From the NCBI GenBank assembly GCA_038025085.1, contig CM076141.1, positions 10,852,001-10,916,000 on the forward strand: a DNA stretch of 64,000 bases, read 5' to 3'. This DNA comes from Tetragonia tetragonoides. Lineage: Eukaryota > Streptophyta > Magnoliopsida > Caryophyllales > Aizoaceae. The position numbers were made by a program, and so were the translations under genes. The notes under the pieces were generated by a model that worked only from the letters and a program-made list of their open reading frames with translations, searched no databases and was not told the origin of the DNA. Below are positions 1-15,100 of this stretch, piece after piece; within the stretch, counting starts at the first letter, position 1, and each line of letters opens with the position of its first letter.

Positions 1-135
1 TAAGGATACAGGACACTCAGTAACATTTTCTGATATTTGTGCTGCATACTTTACTGTGTAGAGGTGTTTGTACACCATAGAGCTGTGCTTAAGTGGAAAA
101 AGGTCTATAATCCCAATGTAATTTTGTATTTGCAG

Positions 136-3100
136 GCTGCTTCAATCAGTCTAGCAGTCGGGTCTCATGTTTGGGTTGCGGACCCTGATGATGCTTGGTT
201 AGATGGTGAAATTGTTGAGGTTAATGGCGAAAATATAAAGGTCCTTTCCAACTCAGGAAAAACGGTGAGTACTGAAATGCCTCTTCTCATTGTATACATC
301 CTAAATGTGTGGAGTGCATATGTATATGGTCTTGCTGTCTGCATGTGCTCCATTCTCTTCCTTCCTTCTTCTTCTTTTTAGTTGTTCTGCCATCTCTGTA
401 GTCTGTTTCTCCAGTCAACTAAAGTTGTGCAACAAGTTTTCTTGATAGCTCTTCCATTTACTTGTAATGTTTGGTTTCATAACTTAAAAAAAAAAAAAAA
501 AGAAAAAAAAGGAGAAAGGAGATATCTGATATCTAAATATAAATATTCTGTTCTTTTTTGTATCAGCAGTATGTTACTTCGTGGATAATTTGTGCTTGCT
601 TAAAATATGCAGGTTGTAGTTCGTGCATCAAATGCATATCCTAAAGATGCAGAAGCCCCTCCGTGTGGGGTGGATGACATGACAAAGCTGGCTTATTTAC
701 ATGAGCCTGGGGTGTTGCAGAACCTAAGATCTAGATATGACATAAACGAGATATATGTGAGTATATTTATCTTTGTTTATATAAGCTGGTCATTTACCAT
801 AAAGACTAGTCCATTTCGTCCTTCTCCTCAGTAAAGGCTAGTTGATACAGAATCTTAGACACTTACTTCTGTGGATGTGTCTCATAAATTTTGAATTAGT
901 GTTATGAACTGTTTCATGATGTCTAGCCTCGTTTATTATAACTAATAGTTTTCTATCAACAGACATATACTGGGAACATTTTGATAGCTGTAAATCCTTT
1001 CAGAAGACTACCTCACTTGTATGACATACATATGATGGAACAATACAAGGGGGCAGGCTTCGGTGAGCTAAGCCCACATCCTTTTGCTATTGCAGATGCT
1101 GCCTACAGGTATAGTATCTTTTTCTTTTTCCCTTCCGATCCCTTGCAAGTTTCTTCCATTTGGCCGCTCCTTATCCTATGAAGACCAACACACAATCCCT
1201 GAGAGTGAGAGACAATGAGAGTGAAAAAGAAAAGAGAAAAAATAAAAGAGAAAAAAGAAAAGAAAGGAAAAAGATTGCCGAAGAGGCTATACTTGTTGAC
1301 TTACTTTGTGCTACTTTCTATCAAGTGGTATTTTATCCAAGGGTTCACTCGTTGGTCTTTTTAACTAATTTGCATCAGACATTCAGACTTCTATATTAGT
1401 ATCTACTCTTCATTCCCAGTGGTAAATTATGCATCTGCTTGCAGACTTATGATGAATGAGGGAATCAGTCAGTCAATTTTGGTGAGTGGGGAAAGTGGGG
1501 CTGGTAAAACAGAAAGCACAAAATTGCTTATGCGTTATCTTGCTTATATGGGGGGTCGAGCGGAAGCTGAGGGACGAAGTGTTGAGCAGCAAGTTTTGGA
1601 GGTAAAACGGTTTTAAAGTTTCATTAAAGACTATATCCATTTTCCTTGGTTTGTCCATATGTTTTATTTGTTTGGCTTTGGTAAAGTGAAAATATACATG
1701 TAGTTTGATTTTATATTGTTGTGATTACCTCCAGCTGTTATCCTTATGTGTAAATCGTCTTCAATGTTGTAGTCCAATCCAGTTCTTGAAGCATTTGGCA
1801 ATGCTAAGACTGTCAGAAACAATAACTCCAGGTTAGCTGCTATTACTTTTGTGGTTCTTTTGACTTTTCTAGAGCATCATTTGGTTGAGGTCATGTGTAA
1901 GTATGCAGTTTGATGAGCAAAAACAATGTCTAAATATGCAGTCGCTTTGGAAAGTTTGTGGAGCTCCAATTTGATCAGAGGGGAAGGATATCTGGAGCAG
2001 CTATAAGAACATATTTGCTGGAAAGATCACGCGTGTGTCAAGTATCGGATCCAGAGAGAAATTATCACTGTTTCTACATGCTTTGTGCTGGACCGCCAGA
2101 GGTGAGTGGATGGCAATCCTGCCCCTACTGATTATAAGTTGGGATGTTGTAAAAGAAGGCCAATTGAATGATTTGGATCTTCTTTTTTTTTTTTTTTTTT
2201 TTGTATATGAAATACAACTAATCAGAATTGTCACAAGTGTGATTCTGTTCTCAAAGCTACTTCCAGAATTGTAGTTTAGACAAGCTTATTAAAGGTGCGT
2301 TTGGATCCGCATATTAGATTTAAATTCGAGGATCTCAAATCATAAAATTAGATTCCAATTCCCTTGTTTGGGAAAACCTGGAATTTGAATACATGAATTC
2401 TAAATTTAAATTTTTTGTTTGGGACACAATAGGATTTTAAATCTGAATTTGCATCACATTAAAACCGACATCCAAAATTCGCCATCAATAACCAAGAAAA
2501 TTGAAACAAGTGGTTAAAATGGTGAAAAAGAAAAACTAAAATGTAGACTACTTCACATCCAAAAGAAAAATAAAATGAAAATGTAGTACTTCTTAGTACT
2601 AAATGATCAAAAAAAAAAAAAAAAGATCATGAGCCTAATACACTCGAAAAGCATAAAAATAAGCTTCAAACCCTAGGGAAACCTGAGATAATCCCTCATT
2701 ATCATATACGTACTATTATAAATTCTAGAACCCTAAGAAATCAGAAGGTCTAAAGGGAGAAAAGTCAGCCACAAAAATCCTCAGATCTTGAGAGAAAACC
2801 CGAAGAAGAGTGCAGTGACAGTGAGCGACGGAGCATCGACGACCATGCATTGTTCGATATCTTGGTATCGGTATCAGTCGGGATCGCGATGTCTAGGAAG
2901 TGGTTTTTTATCAGTGACGCGTATCAGGTCGCGCTCGTCGCTGCATGAATCTTAGTATCGTCCTATCTGTTGTATCGGCATATCTGTTATGTATCGGCCG
3001 TATCTGTTATGTATTGGTTGTGTATCAGCCATATCAATCATGTATCGGCCGTATGGGTCATGTATGGGTCATGTATGGGCCATGTATTGGTCGCGTATCG

Positions 3101-6100
3101 GCTGTATCGGGCACACCGTTGCGTATCGGGATATCATGTATCAGCAACCTCAAAAACCATTACGATATTTGATACCATGCAGCCATGTGAGAACATATGA
3201 GAGAGATAATGGTGAGAATGACAGATGTGTGGGCGGGTATAGGAAGGAAGAGAGGTGAAACTGAAATGGGGAAAGACAACATCCAGAAAATGGCGAAGTC
3301 AGAGAGAGAGACTCACCTTTTGGGGGGGGGGGCTGAGGAATTTGAATGGGGTCGGTTTTAGTGTGAATTTCGAACACAGGTTTCATAGGATTTTTGGAAT
3401 TCCATGAGGATTTGGTCGAATTCTGGATTCAAATTACTAGTGTATTAACACTTGAATTGGGTAATTTGAGGGATTTCAAATCAAATCTCCATAAACAAAT
3501 AGAGCATAAGGAATAATTTTGGGTCTTTGCAATATTTGATGGAGATGAATATTTTCCCTTGCCTTTTTTTCTTCGTAACTTACCTATCTGTTAAAGCGCA
3601 CTCCATAGGAGATTAGAGATGAGAGCAAAAACATCCAGAGCATGGCAGGACAGTAGCATGTACACACTACCGTAGCCTTCTGGGAGGGAGGGAGGGAAGG
3701 GGAGAGGAGGGGAAGAGGGAAGGAGAAGGAGAGCTTTGTGCAGTTTTTACCTATGATTCTCGGACTCTTCATTTTAAGAGAAGTATCCGTGTCGGATACT
3801 CAGACACTAGGATACGATATGACACTAGGACACTCCAGATTAGCCACAAAACAAGGAAAAAATCTATAAAATAGGCGAGTCTGATGATCCGATCCTCCGA
3901 ACCCGACCCTTGAATCCCCGAGTCTGAGAAACATAGGTTTTTACAGACCTACACGAAAATTGAAGTAATGGTATTATGAGAGTTTGAAGGAGCTGATGTC
4001 ATAGTCATATACAGAAGTTTTGGCTATATGATATTCTTTTGGTGGGATAAAAGTATGAAATCTGAAGTTTGAACGTGAAGGGAAAGCAGAACAAGGGATG
4101 ATACTTGAAACATTAGTTTGCTTAAAATATGTCACTTTTACTTGAAGAAGTAATTGGTTCATTATATATGTAACCTCACTTTTGGACTACTTGACCAATG
4201 GTCACCTAATACATTTCAGGATAAACGAGTAGACAATTGAAACTTTAATGATACAGAATTACAGATGATGTCTTAAGAACGGCAAGTGCATGCTGAGGAA
4301 TTCATTGTTTTCTCACCCTGATACGTTGACATACTGGTACATCACCATTTATTTGTAGTATAAACTATAAAGGTGCTAGGAGATAATGTGTGTACAGAAT
4401 AATCATTTTTAGAAAAATGATCGCACAGGCGTCCTGACTTCTAAGTTGTTTTGTGTCCATAACTGGACTGGTATTGTAAGATGTGGGACCAGTAAAGGAT
4501 GCTCATGTGTAAGTAGTATCAACTTCAGTTGGCATTTGGTATGCCTTTTGTCTTAGGGGAAGATGTATTGGTGAATATCCTCTCTCTCGCACTTCCTGTC
4601 TTGTTCATGGAAGTAATGGTGCGAGTTTGGATAGAATGAGGTATCTAGTGAACTTGTTGTGAAAGTTTCCGTGTCTTCATTTCCTTCTCTTTTCACACAG
4701 GTTTTGTAAATTTTATAGCTTTATTTTTCTTCTTGAGTCAATGTAATTTTCTAGGCTACTTCAGAGCCAAATGCTAATGCGACGGTACCTCAAAGTGTAT
4801 GTCACGAACTTCTAGCTACACTCATTTATTAGTGACAACTAACAAGAATATCGGATAAAATACTTTGGAATAATGTGCTACTTCAAGTTTGTGGCTGGAG
4901 ATGACTGCCAGAATTTTCTTTACATACTCTCGAGGTGTATATTTAGACATGGGTTGTTTTCTTGATTCCTTTGGAGAAAAGCTGGTGCCTTTATTTAAGT
5001 CAGGTAGCCATGTTGTTTGATTCCTTTGTTTGACAGAAAACGCTTTATCAAATCAAAACGTCAACCCAGTGCATAAAGCTCCCGCCTGTTACAGGGTTTT
5101 ACACTGCCTCACCCTTGCAACTCAAAGAGGCTGGTTGATTTAGACCCTTAATTGAAACTGCATGGACTGGCTTGGAACCGGCCAATGACAAGAACTAGAG
5201 GATAGCTTGTAGGCATTTATCCTGTTGTAATTCAAAGCTGAAGATTATTACTAGTGGCTTGAAACTCTGTTGGAAAGTAACTTATTGGAGAGAACATCCT
5301 TCATGTTTGTACCATGTGCCCCCCTGTATATCCTAGAAATTTGTCTTTTCTCCTTTGCCTTTCTTATAGGGGTGGTAAGGGTGGGGATTTGCCGGGCAGA
5401 GTACATGTTATGAAATATATATCTGTGAGTACAGTTGACCTACTATGATCATAGAAGTTTATGTGACATTCGTCTCCAAAAAAGTAATTCCTTTCCTGTG
5501 TTGATTTCCTTCAGTCAGCCCATTGTTTGATTTACTAAATTTCACTTTTGCTGAAATATCTTTCATCGCCTCAGGTTGTTCAGAGATACAAGCTGGGAAA
5601 TCCAAAAACATTTCATTATCTGAACCAATCGAACTGCCTTGAGTTGGAAGAGATTAACGATGCCAAGGAATACCTTGCAACAAGAAGGGCCATGGAGGTC
5701 GTTGGAATTAATTCTGAAGAGCAGGTACTTTTTCCTTTTCCCTGTTGTGAGGAAAAGTCAGATTTTAGCAATTGGGACGTGAAGTAAAATGTTTTGGATT
5801 TGTGTGATTCTCAGGATGCGATTTTTAGGATTGTGGCTGCAATTCTTCATCTAGGAAACATTGAATTCACAAAAGGGAAGGAAATGGATTCTTCTGAGCC
5901 TAAAGATGAGAAGTCTAAGTTCCATCTGCAAATTGCAGCTGAGCTTTTCATGTAATCAGGCATTTCATTGGCGTGGTTGAACTTACAAATGAACAATCCA
6001 TTTCAAAAATCTCCTTCAAATTTAATTTGTATGGGTTATAAAGTTTAATTATTTTTTCGATTGGCTTTGTTCAGGTGTGACCCAAAGGCCCTGGAAGATT

Positions 6101-9100
6101 CCCTTTGCAAACGTATAATGGTTACTCGTGACGAAACCATTACCAAATCATTGGATCCAGAGTCCGCTGCCCTCAGTAGAGATGCTTTAGCTAAAACTGT
6201 GTACTCAAGATTGTTTGACTGGTAAGAACTTTGGCATGAGCTTCCTAGTGTTACCTGATTATTATAACCTCATAGTTTATGAGTAATCAATATATAGTTC
6301 TCTGCTATTTTCTTTTTTCTTATATTCAGCTCTTTGTGGATTTTGTGTTGTAGGATCGTAGATAAGATCAACAGTTCAATTGGTCAAGATCCTGATTCAA
6401 AGTTCATAATTGGAGTTTTGGATATATATGGATTTGAGAGTTTCAAGACAAACAGGTGCTTAACTGGTATGCCTTGATTTCATAATTGATGTGGGATATT
6501 GCTTTTGTGCATGGTGGCAGACTGGCAGAGGCTTTGTGGATATTGAATATATGTGCAAGACCTCTCTATGTTGTTTCTATTTTAAGACTGGGCTAAATCA
6601 CTTGTGAACATTTGTCTCCAGGAGCTGAAGTAGACTAATGGAGATCAAATTTAAGGGCTACTTTGACATTGTCTTGCAGGGGTCTTTTACTTTCGTACCT
6701 ACTTGAATGCTCTGTTCTTCATTTATTACCAGAAATATTCATGTGTATGACTCACAATCTTGTAGTATTATGAACAGAAAAAGGAAAAGCAAAAATTGGC
6801 ATTGTGTTCTTGTTTGATTCTGGGAGGTCTTGCAGATGCACTAAGTTATGACAGAGTGGAGAATATGAAAAGATTTGCTATGTGGTTGGGCAAGTTTTTC
6901 CCCTATTATGGTTAGGTGTTAGGTCCATATATTTGTTGTTCCAAAGTGGAAGTAATAATAAAGAAAGACCACAATTTAACTTTTGTAGGCTATTCAACCT
7001 GATCTGAAGTACTTTTAGAGAAATCGGGATGAAACCTCACTTGGGTTGTTTCGGGAGCTTGGCCTCCTTCCTGGTTTCTCCTGACCATTATATACATAAC
7101 ATAGAGCTCTCGTGTAAACTTGTGACTTGTGAGCCAATAATGTTAGGACATTCTCGCTGATATACACTTTATTATTCTGATGTGATTGCTGATTTGGAAT
7201 TCTCTCTACAACTGTGCCTTTTAAGATATGTAAATGAATTGTTTAATTGATGTTCTTACTGGAATGATTACCTTCATTGATCGTGTCTTTGTTATAGATT
7301 TAAGATTGTCTCGTGTTGTTTGACGAGATGATGGATATAGATGTCTGTTATCTGTGTTGATTAGCCCACTGTCTCAAGGATTATCCTTTGTGTACACAGA
7401 TAGCAGATTCAATTTCTCATTAACTCTCTGTCCTTAAACTTTTTGAGTGTATTCAACTGGCTCTAACTGAACCTTCTGAGGTTGTATATGGTCCATACTA
7501 AAGTATGGAAGGAAAGAGAGAAAAAGATCACTCTTGTTGTAGTTGAGTTTAGAATTTAGAAAGGTGTTGCACTTTACTCTAGTGGCTGTGCCTGAAATCC
7601 AATTTGGCATGATATGACATCTTTATGTGACTAATTAGTTTGTTGCTTTTGCAGTTTTGAGCAATTCTGCATTAATTTAACAAATGAGAAGCTTCAGCAA
7701 CATTTTAATCAGGTTTGTATATCAAGAAATTCATGTCCTTGTTTGAGAATTATGTTTTTCTCCCTTTTGCCATGTTCCTTACCACAATGAAATTGTGTGG
7801 TGCAGCATGTTTTCAAGATGGAGCAAGAGGAATATGAGAAAGAAGAAATTAATTGGAGCTATATTGAGTTCGTTGATAATCAAGATATTCTTGATCTCAT
7901 TGAAAAGGTTTGTTTCTTCGCCAATGTTCTTAGGATCTGAGAAAAGGAGGAAGCCTTCTCATTTTTTATTCTTTAAATAGTCCTAACTCATTCGGACGCT
8001 GGTGGCCCGGAGGGGCTGTGCCCTTTGATGACTGAAATCATTTGCCATTGTTAAATGGATATTTCTACTTGTTTAATTGATACACCAGCTGCATAAGCAT
8101 CAATTTACCTTCATTCTGGCTTCCTCCCTGTCTCTATATCTCTCCACAGCATAGCTTCAGTTGTACTGCACAAATGTCCATTTCAGAATCGTGGTCACTG
8201 TACTGCATTTTAGAAATTGATCTTAAAATTTTTTACTCTTTTGCAAACATTTTCATCATCTTCTCTTTTACATTTTGTTTTTCTTTTTCACTAGTTTGTT
8301 ACTTTGTTTGGCAGTCTTCTCCATTTCCAATGGAGGCAAAAAGACTACTACTCTTTGGCTTTGGAATATAATAGCCTAAAATTTAGTGGCTTATTAACTG
8401 TTAAGTTGCCGATGGTCATCGCACATCGGATAAGGGTCAAATAGGAACAGTATCTCCGTTTTTACAGGGGTAAGCCTGTATACATCCGCCCCCCCTGATG
8501 TGCCTAGGTGGGAGCCTCTTTCAAGGCACTGGCGATGTTGATGTAGATGTTGACTGTTTGTTTTGGGAGGGGGTATGGCTCTGGGATGTTGTGATCTTTT
8601 GTAGTAACAGTCAAATGTTATGTTGTAATATTACTTGGCTCACTTATATGACCTAGTTAATGTTTTCAAAGGTGGGCGCACTTGAATATGTGTTTTTCTG
8701 ATGTGTCCATTCTCACTTAGAAGTTGGTTAGCAATTTAGCTTATCTATTGGAGGAGCCCTTTTCCTGGAAATTGAAATCCTGCACAGACATGTGAAGCAG
8801 ACAGGTGTACGTCAGTTTCAATGAACTTTTTTTTCCAATTGTTTTTTTTTTGTTGCCTTCACGTTCTTTAATGGGAGAAGTCAGGCCCCAGGTCTGCCCT
8901 TTTTGATAAGAGAGGATGACAGGGACTGGGAATTCTCTGTACTTCTACTTTTAGTTGCTTTGGTTTCCCTTCACATTGGAGGTTCTTCCACTTGACTTTT
9001 TAGTCTTGATTTCCTTTGCTTGTTCATTTTCTTTTGTTATTCTGCTTCCTAATCAATTCATCTATGGACCTCTTTTTTTACAGAAACCTGGTGGAATAAT

Positions 9101-12100
9101 TGCTCTTCTTGATGAAGCTTGGTAAGTGGAGTAAAAATCACTTCTAGCTATGTAATCTAGAATTTGGTTTCTCTTAATTATAATTATAAATTTCACAGTA
9201 TGTTCCCAAGATCGACGCACGACACATTTGCCCAAAAGCTTTACCAGACATTCAAAAACCATAAAAGGTTCAACAAGCCTAAATTAGCTCGCAGCGATTT
9301 CACTATTTGCCACTATGCTGGTGATGTAAGTTACAGCATTCACATCAAATAGCAATAGAGGTTCTAGGCATTAACTTACATGACTAAGAGGGTGCTGTAC
9401 TCTTTCTTTAGGTTACTTATCAGACTGAACAGTTCCTCGAAAAGAACAAAGACTATGTTGTTGCTGAACACCAAGCACTCTTGTGTGCTTCGAGATGTCC
9501 ATTTGCTGCAAATTTATTTCCAGTATCAACCGAGGAGTCATCTAAATCTTCAAAGTTTTCTTCGATAGGATCTCGTTTCAAGGTATGGCACATTACTTAC
9601 TTTTACTTATAGGCTCTCATGTAAACTCCTAGCTTCGTGATGTCCTTCTACCTGTTCTGTGCAGCAACAATTGCAGTCACTGCTTGAAACGCTGAGTGCT
9701 ACAGAACCACATTATATTCGTTGTGTAAAGCCAAATAATCTTCTTAAACCAGCAATTTTTGAGAATCAGAATGTTCTACAACAGCTACGATGTGGGGTGA
9801 GGCAATAAATGTCCTTGATGTTTCTTTTCCTTGTGTAAATGTTCACCTGAAACTGCAGTAATTTGTGGATTTGACTCATTATATTTCTTGCCTCAGGGAG
9901 TAATGGAGGCTATTAGGATAAGTTGCGCTGGATACCCCACTAGAAAACCATTTTTTGAATTTTTAGATCGCTTCAGAATTCTGGCACCTGAAGTTTTAGA
10001 TGGAAGGTAATTAGTGTATTTGCTGTTAGTTGATGTTGCTATATATGCAAAACAATGAAGAAACTGACCTTATTTTTTGTGGTTGATCTTAGTTGTGATG
10101 AAATTTCAGCTTGTAAGAGGCTTGTGGAGAAAGTGGCGCTTGAAGGTTACCAGGTATGCAAATCATGTTTAGAAATCAGTTTTGTTTATTAGAATTTCTC
10201 TTGTTGTAAGGCCATTATTAGATTCTGTTAAATGTAGCTTAAATTGGGTAAAGGATTGGCAAATGGCTAAAAAGTTATACTAGAAGCCACATTTAATATG
10301 AAAGATTATGGTCTATTAGCGACCTGATTATGTCTGAACATCTACTGCTAGTTATCACCTCTGGTTAGTTACTACAACTACTGCTAGCTTCATTGATGGG
10401 GGTTGGAAGTAGCTTGATGCTGGATGTATCACAAATTCTATCTATAAAGTTATGGTTTTCCATGCTGAGCTGATTATTCCTTTTGATATTAACACAAATT
10501 GTTCATGCAGATTGGTAAGACAAAGGTTTTCCTCAGGGCTGGTCAGATGGCTGATCTAGATGCTCGGAGAACTGAAGTGTTGGGACGATCAGCAAGCATC
10601 ATCCAGAGAAAAATTCGTTCTTATCTGTCTCGCAAAAGTTTCATATTGTTACGTCGTTCTGCTATACGGATTCAAGCTCTATGTAGAGGTATTCATTGTG
10701 CTGTGCATACACTGTGTCTTCATTTACCCTAGTGTCTCATGGGACCGTAGTTTTTTGACTTCACTTTTTGAATGAAGGACAACATGTTCGTCATGTGTAC
10801 GAGGCCATGAGGCAAGAGGCTGCCTCCTTGAGGATCCAAACAGCTCTGCGCATGCACCTTGCACGAAAAGCTTACAGGGAATTTTGTTGCTCTGCTGTTT
10901 CCATTCAATCTGGTATCCGTGGAATGGCTGCTCGCAGTGACATTCGTTTCAGAAGACAGACAAAAGCTGCAATAGCTATTCAGGTAACTGTATGATATAA
11001 GCTTATTATACCAGTTGTCTGGAGTTCTAGGAGTCTTGAATATCGTTTAGTGGTTAATGTTGCAGTTGTTGCTCTACTTTGTGTTGCAGAAAATCAGACT
11101 TTATTTTTTAGATCAGCAAATTATTCTATTACTATGGTTCCTCTTGTTCTAGTTCTGGTATATGTATTGACCTAGTCTTTTACTTGCAGAGCCATGCACG
11201 CAAATTCTTAGCTCGCTTGCATTATTTGAGATTAAAGAAAGCCGCTATCAGCACCCAGTGTGCATGGAGATGTAAAGTTGCTCATAATGAATTGAAAAAA
11301 CTAAAGATGGTGATTGCCTTAACTTTTGCTTTATCTTTAATTTATTTTTTTTGGGTTGAGGGGTTAACTTTCCTTTACCTGAACTTTATATTAGAGCTTT
11401 TTCTGAAAGAATATCATTGTTGTCTGCCACTTGTGCTTTGTTGTTGAATTCTGTGAATGATTTTGTTGTTTGGGATGGCTTAGCTGATACTTCTATATAA
11501 TGAAGATGAAATTCTGAACCTTAATGATACCTTTGTAGAGCAAATTAAGGCATTTGCTTGTGCAGAGTAGAACATAAGATGAAATTTAATACCTTCCGCG
11601 GGCTTTCACGAGTAAATATATCTGTCTCCAATTTAGTTTGGACGTTTTTTAGCCATCTCTGCAATGTTTCAGAAGGTTGTTCTAATTCATTGTTAAAATA
11701 CAACTTTAAGAAATTATCTTTTACTATCCTTACTAAACATATGAACTATTGCTCATTTATTTCATTTCCTAACATTAAAAAATAAAACTTATTTTCTTTA
11801 ACATGCGTGAAAACCTTTCCAAGAGAAAAGATATGCATGGAAAGTTCGATGGCAGCATGGTGTAGTCAGAACTGATTGACTATTAGGTGGCGTTTACTTG
11901 TAAGTAATGATGATTACAATGTAATCCACCATTTTATAGAGTAAATGTGGGTAGAAAAGAAAGGAGGGAGAGGAGAAAGATGAGATTTGGGAGTTTGATT
12001 GCATCATCCAATGTAATCACCTTTACATGTTCTAAAGTAGAACAATTGTGATTACAATGGATGTTGTAATCAAATTGACTCTTTCCATGTTTCTCCTCCC

Positions 12101-15100
12101 CCTCCTTCCTTTTCCAACCCACATTTACCCTATAAAATGGTACATTTCATAGTAAGCACCATTACATTAAAGTAAACAAGCCCTTACTTGCAATCAAAAT
12201 GCAATGCAATGCAATCAATTTATAGAGTATATGTGGGGTGAAAAGTGAAGAAGTGGGAGGAGAGAGATGGAAAAAGTGGGGTTGATTGCATTATGTAATG
12301 TAATCACAATTGCTGAATTTTTCCAATGTAATGGTGATTACTTTGGATGGTGTAATCAAACTCACTTTTTCTATATCTTTTCACCCCCTTCTTCCTTTTC
12401 CACCACACATTTACTCTATAAAATGATTGCATTGCATTGCAATTGATTGCAAGCTAGTAAACACCACCTTAGTGTTATGCTTAAGTGAATCTGTAATTTA
12501 TCTGGAGAATGAAAGCACTTTGTCCCTACCTTTTTCTTTTTCATTGAGGATTCATGATAGGGTGGGTTTTAATGTAGTACTGAGCCTTCTTTTGGTTATT
12601 GCAGGCTGCAAGGGAGACAGGGGCTCTCCAAGCTGCTAAAAATAAACTGGAAAAGCAGGTGGAGGAGCTCACTTGGCGATTACAGTTGGAGAAGCGCATG
12701 AGGGTTAGTATCCATACACAAAAGCTATATCCCACCTTTATCTATGTCTTTGTTTGTTTTCATATGTTCTGCTATTACCACAACCATTTTTTTTTTTACT
12801 CTGGTTACCACATTTCCAATTCAAAAATATCTTGACCTTATACTGAATCAAAAGTACCAGTTATTTTGTTTGGCAATTGGTTCTGTTGGGGTTGTTTGAG
12901 TTGGGATAGATTAAGGGCTAAATGCTTGTAGAATTAGGCCAGTAGCAAATTATTTAAACTACTCATAGTCAATACTAAACCTCCCTCCCTCCCTCCCCAC
13001 CCTCCAAAAAAAAAAAAAAAAAAATTCACGTATGAATGGTTTCATGGTTTACTTATGAATGGTTTCATGGCTCTTATTTATGTATATATCATAAGAGCTT
13101 AATACCAGAAGATTCAATGCGTCTGTTCTCTTTTTCATGTTTTTTTCCTCCCTGACCTCCCCTCTTCCTAATCTTTTTCACCCGAGTAAGAATTCTGTAT
13201 CTGCAGGCTGATCTGGAAGAAGCGAAAACACAAGAGAATTCAAAACTACAAGCTGCATTGCAGGAGATAGAGCTTCAATTTAAGGAAACAAAGTCCTTGC
13301 TTGTAAAGGAGCGTGAGACTGCCAAGAAAGTGGTTGAACAAGTACCTGTTGTACAGGAGGTACAGGTGGTTGACAATGTGGCTATGGAGAAGCTTGCTGC
13401 TGAGAATGAAAATCTCAAGGTTATTAGGCTATGCTATGTTTTGTGATAGATTTTGTTCCGTGTTACTTTCATGACTTCTGTGATCTCTTGATTTACTAAT
13501 TTATTGTTATTCACAGACCTTAGTCAGCTCACTGGAAAAGAAAATTGATGAAACAGAGAAGAAATTTGAAGAAACAAGCAAACTCAGTGAAGAACGGTTG
13601 AAACAGGCATTAGATGCAGAATCGAAGATGATAAAGCTGAAGACAGCAATGCAAAGGTCATTTTAATGCTAATTTCTTCCTTGGTCTTTTTTATGATAGA
13701 TTGCAAGACTCTTTTGTCACATGGGTTTGTAGCATCCTGTTGAATACTGGTCTGACAGCAATATACTCTTCTATACAGGCTCGAAGAGAAAATTTATGAC
13801 ATGGAATCAGAAAATCAGATCCTACGGAAGCAATCTTTGTTAAATGCACCCGCAATTTCGATGTCAGTAAATACCCCATTGTCTGCGATTCAGGTACTCT
13901 TCGCTCGTCATCTATTGTTCCGCATTTAGATTTGCTCTTATTTCTAACTCATGTTACTTTTCTCTGAGAACCTTCATAACTCTTTGTTTTCATTGTAGAA
14001 ATTGCCAAATGGTCACCTTGTCAATGAAGAATCCAACGTCAATGTATGCTTGATATCTTCAGTCCTCTTCCTTAGATTCTTTGCTGTATAAGTTCATCCA
14101 TCTTGTCAATTGTTGTGTGCTAAATTTGTTTGCTGTTATTATATTGAAGGAACCACAAAGCACTACACCTGTTAAGAAGTTAGATTTTGACTTGGAAAAC
14201 AAGATTGGAAGATCCCAGATTGAACGTCAACATGTATGCTATATTTGTTAATCTATAGTTTTATCTATCATCTAGTTATTTTTGAACTTGTGACAAAATT
14301 GATGGCGCTTAGTCAATAGAGTAACAAGTGTTCAACCCTATTTTCTAATTTAGATACTACATTTGTTGCAGGAGAATATTGATGCTCTTATCAATTGTGT
14401 GACAAAGAACATTGGCTTCAGTCAGGGGAAGCCTGTGGCAGCATTTACAATTTACAAGTGTCTTCTTCATTGGAAATCATTTGAAGCGGAGAGGACTAGC
14501 GTGTTTGACCGCCTCATTCAGATGATTGGATCTGCAATCGAGGTAAATGGATCCTGTTGTTAGTTAATCGACACTAAAACTCGACACTAAAACCCGCTAA
14601 TGCCTAACAATCAAAAAAAAAAAAAAAAAACAGTTAATGCCTGTCCAAAAATCTGTGATGCTAATGAACATCAATATTCTCATGTTTGTAATACTATTAT
14701 TTCCCATCTGAACATAGTGATTAATGAATTTTGTCTGCATTTATTCACTGTTTGTTAGACTGGAGGCAGTGGTATTGACCGCTTTTCACAGTGGAGTCCC
14801 TTCCTCATTCGTTGGGCCTAGTAGTGTTGATTGAATTTATTGTGCTCGGAATTTGATTGATGATTTGTTGTAGTTTAGACAGGCCTGGGTTTGCATTGCT
14901 ATGTGGACAATTTTTGAAGTGTGTTATTTCTTATGATTATTAAAACACCCTCCTCAGCGAAAGCCTGTCTTCCCTTTTGAAAATGGGCTGAACTTTTACT
15001 GACACCCTGGATGGTCTGGACATAGTGGGCAAAAAATTTTGGGGTTTGTGAAAGGCCCATCTCTTGAACAGAGTTTATTAATGAATGGTGAAATTGAAAT

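Larger units (their letters stand above)
136..10594 (+). other. Myosin XI motor head (exons 1-19)
   Basis: Exons: 136-264, 613-756, 963-1108, 1445-1601, 1773-1831, 1942-2101, 5575-5724, 5815-5951, 6075-6221, 6354-6455, 7655-7712, 7806-7907, 9084-9121, 9199-9325, 9412-9582, 9665-9796, 9897-10006, 10093-10153, and the start of 10511-10688. The P-loop GESGAGKT is at residues 154-161, switch I NNNSSRFG at 208-215, and switch II DIYGFE at 433-438. The actin-binding stretch ([12 protein letters not shown]) and the SH1 helix region ([13 protein letters not shown]) are in exons 16-17. The residue 16 before DALAK, the TEDS-rule position, reads as Glu, as expected for a plant myosin. No catalytic motif looks damaged. 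Exon 4 could also start at an AG near 1419, but only 1445 continues the frame AYRLMMNEG. Confidence 0.95.

Noticed and set aside
2945..3258. Three overlapping plus-strand ORFs with repeated MYRPY/GHVW words
   Set aside because: They arise from the degenerate TATCGGCCGTAT repeat inside an intron and are open in all three frames, which argues against coding.
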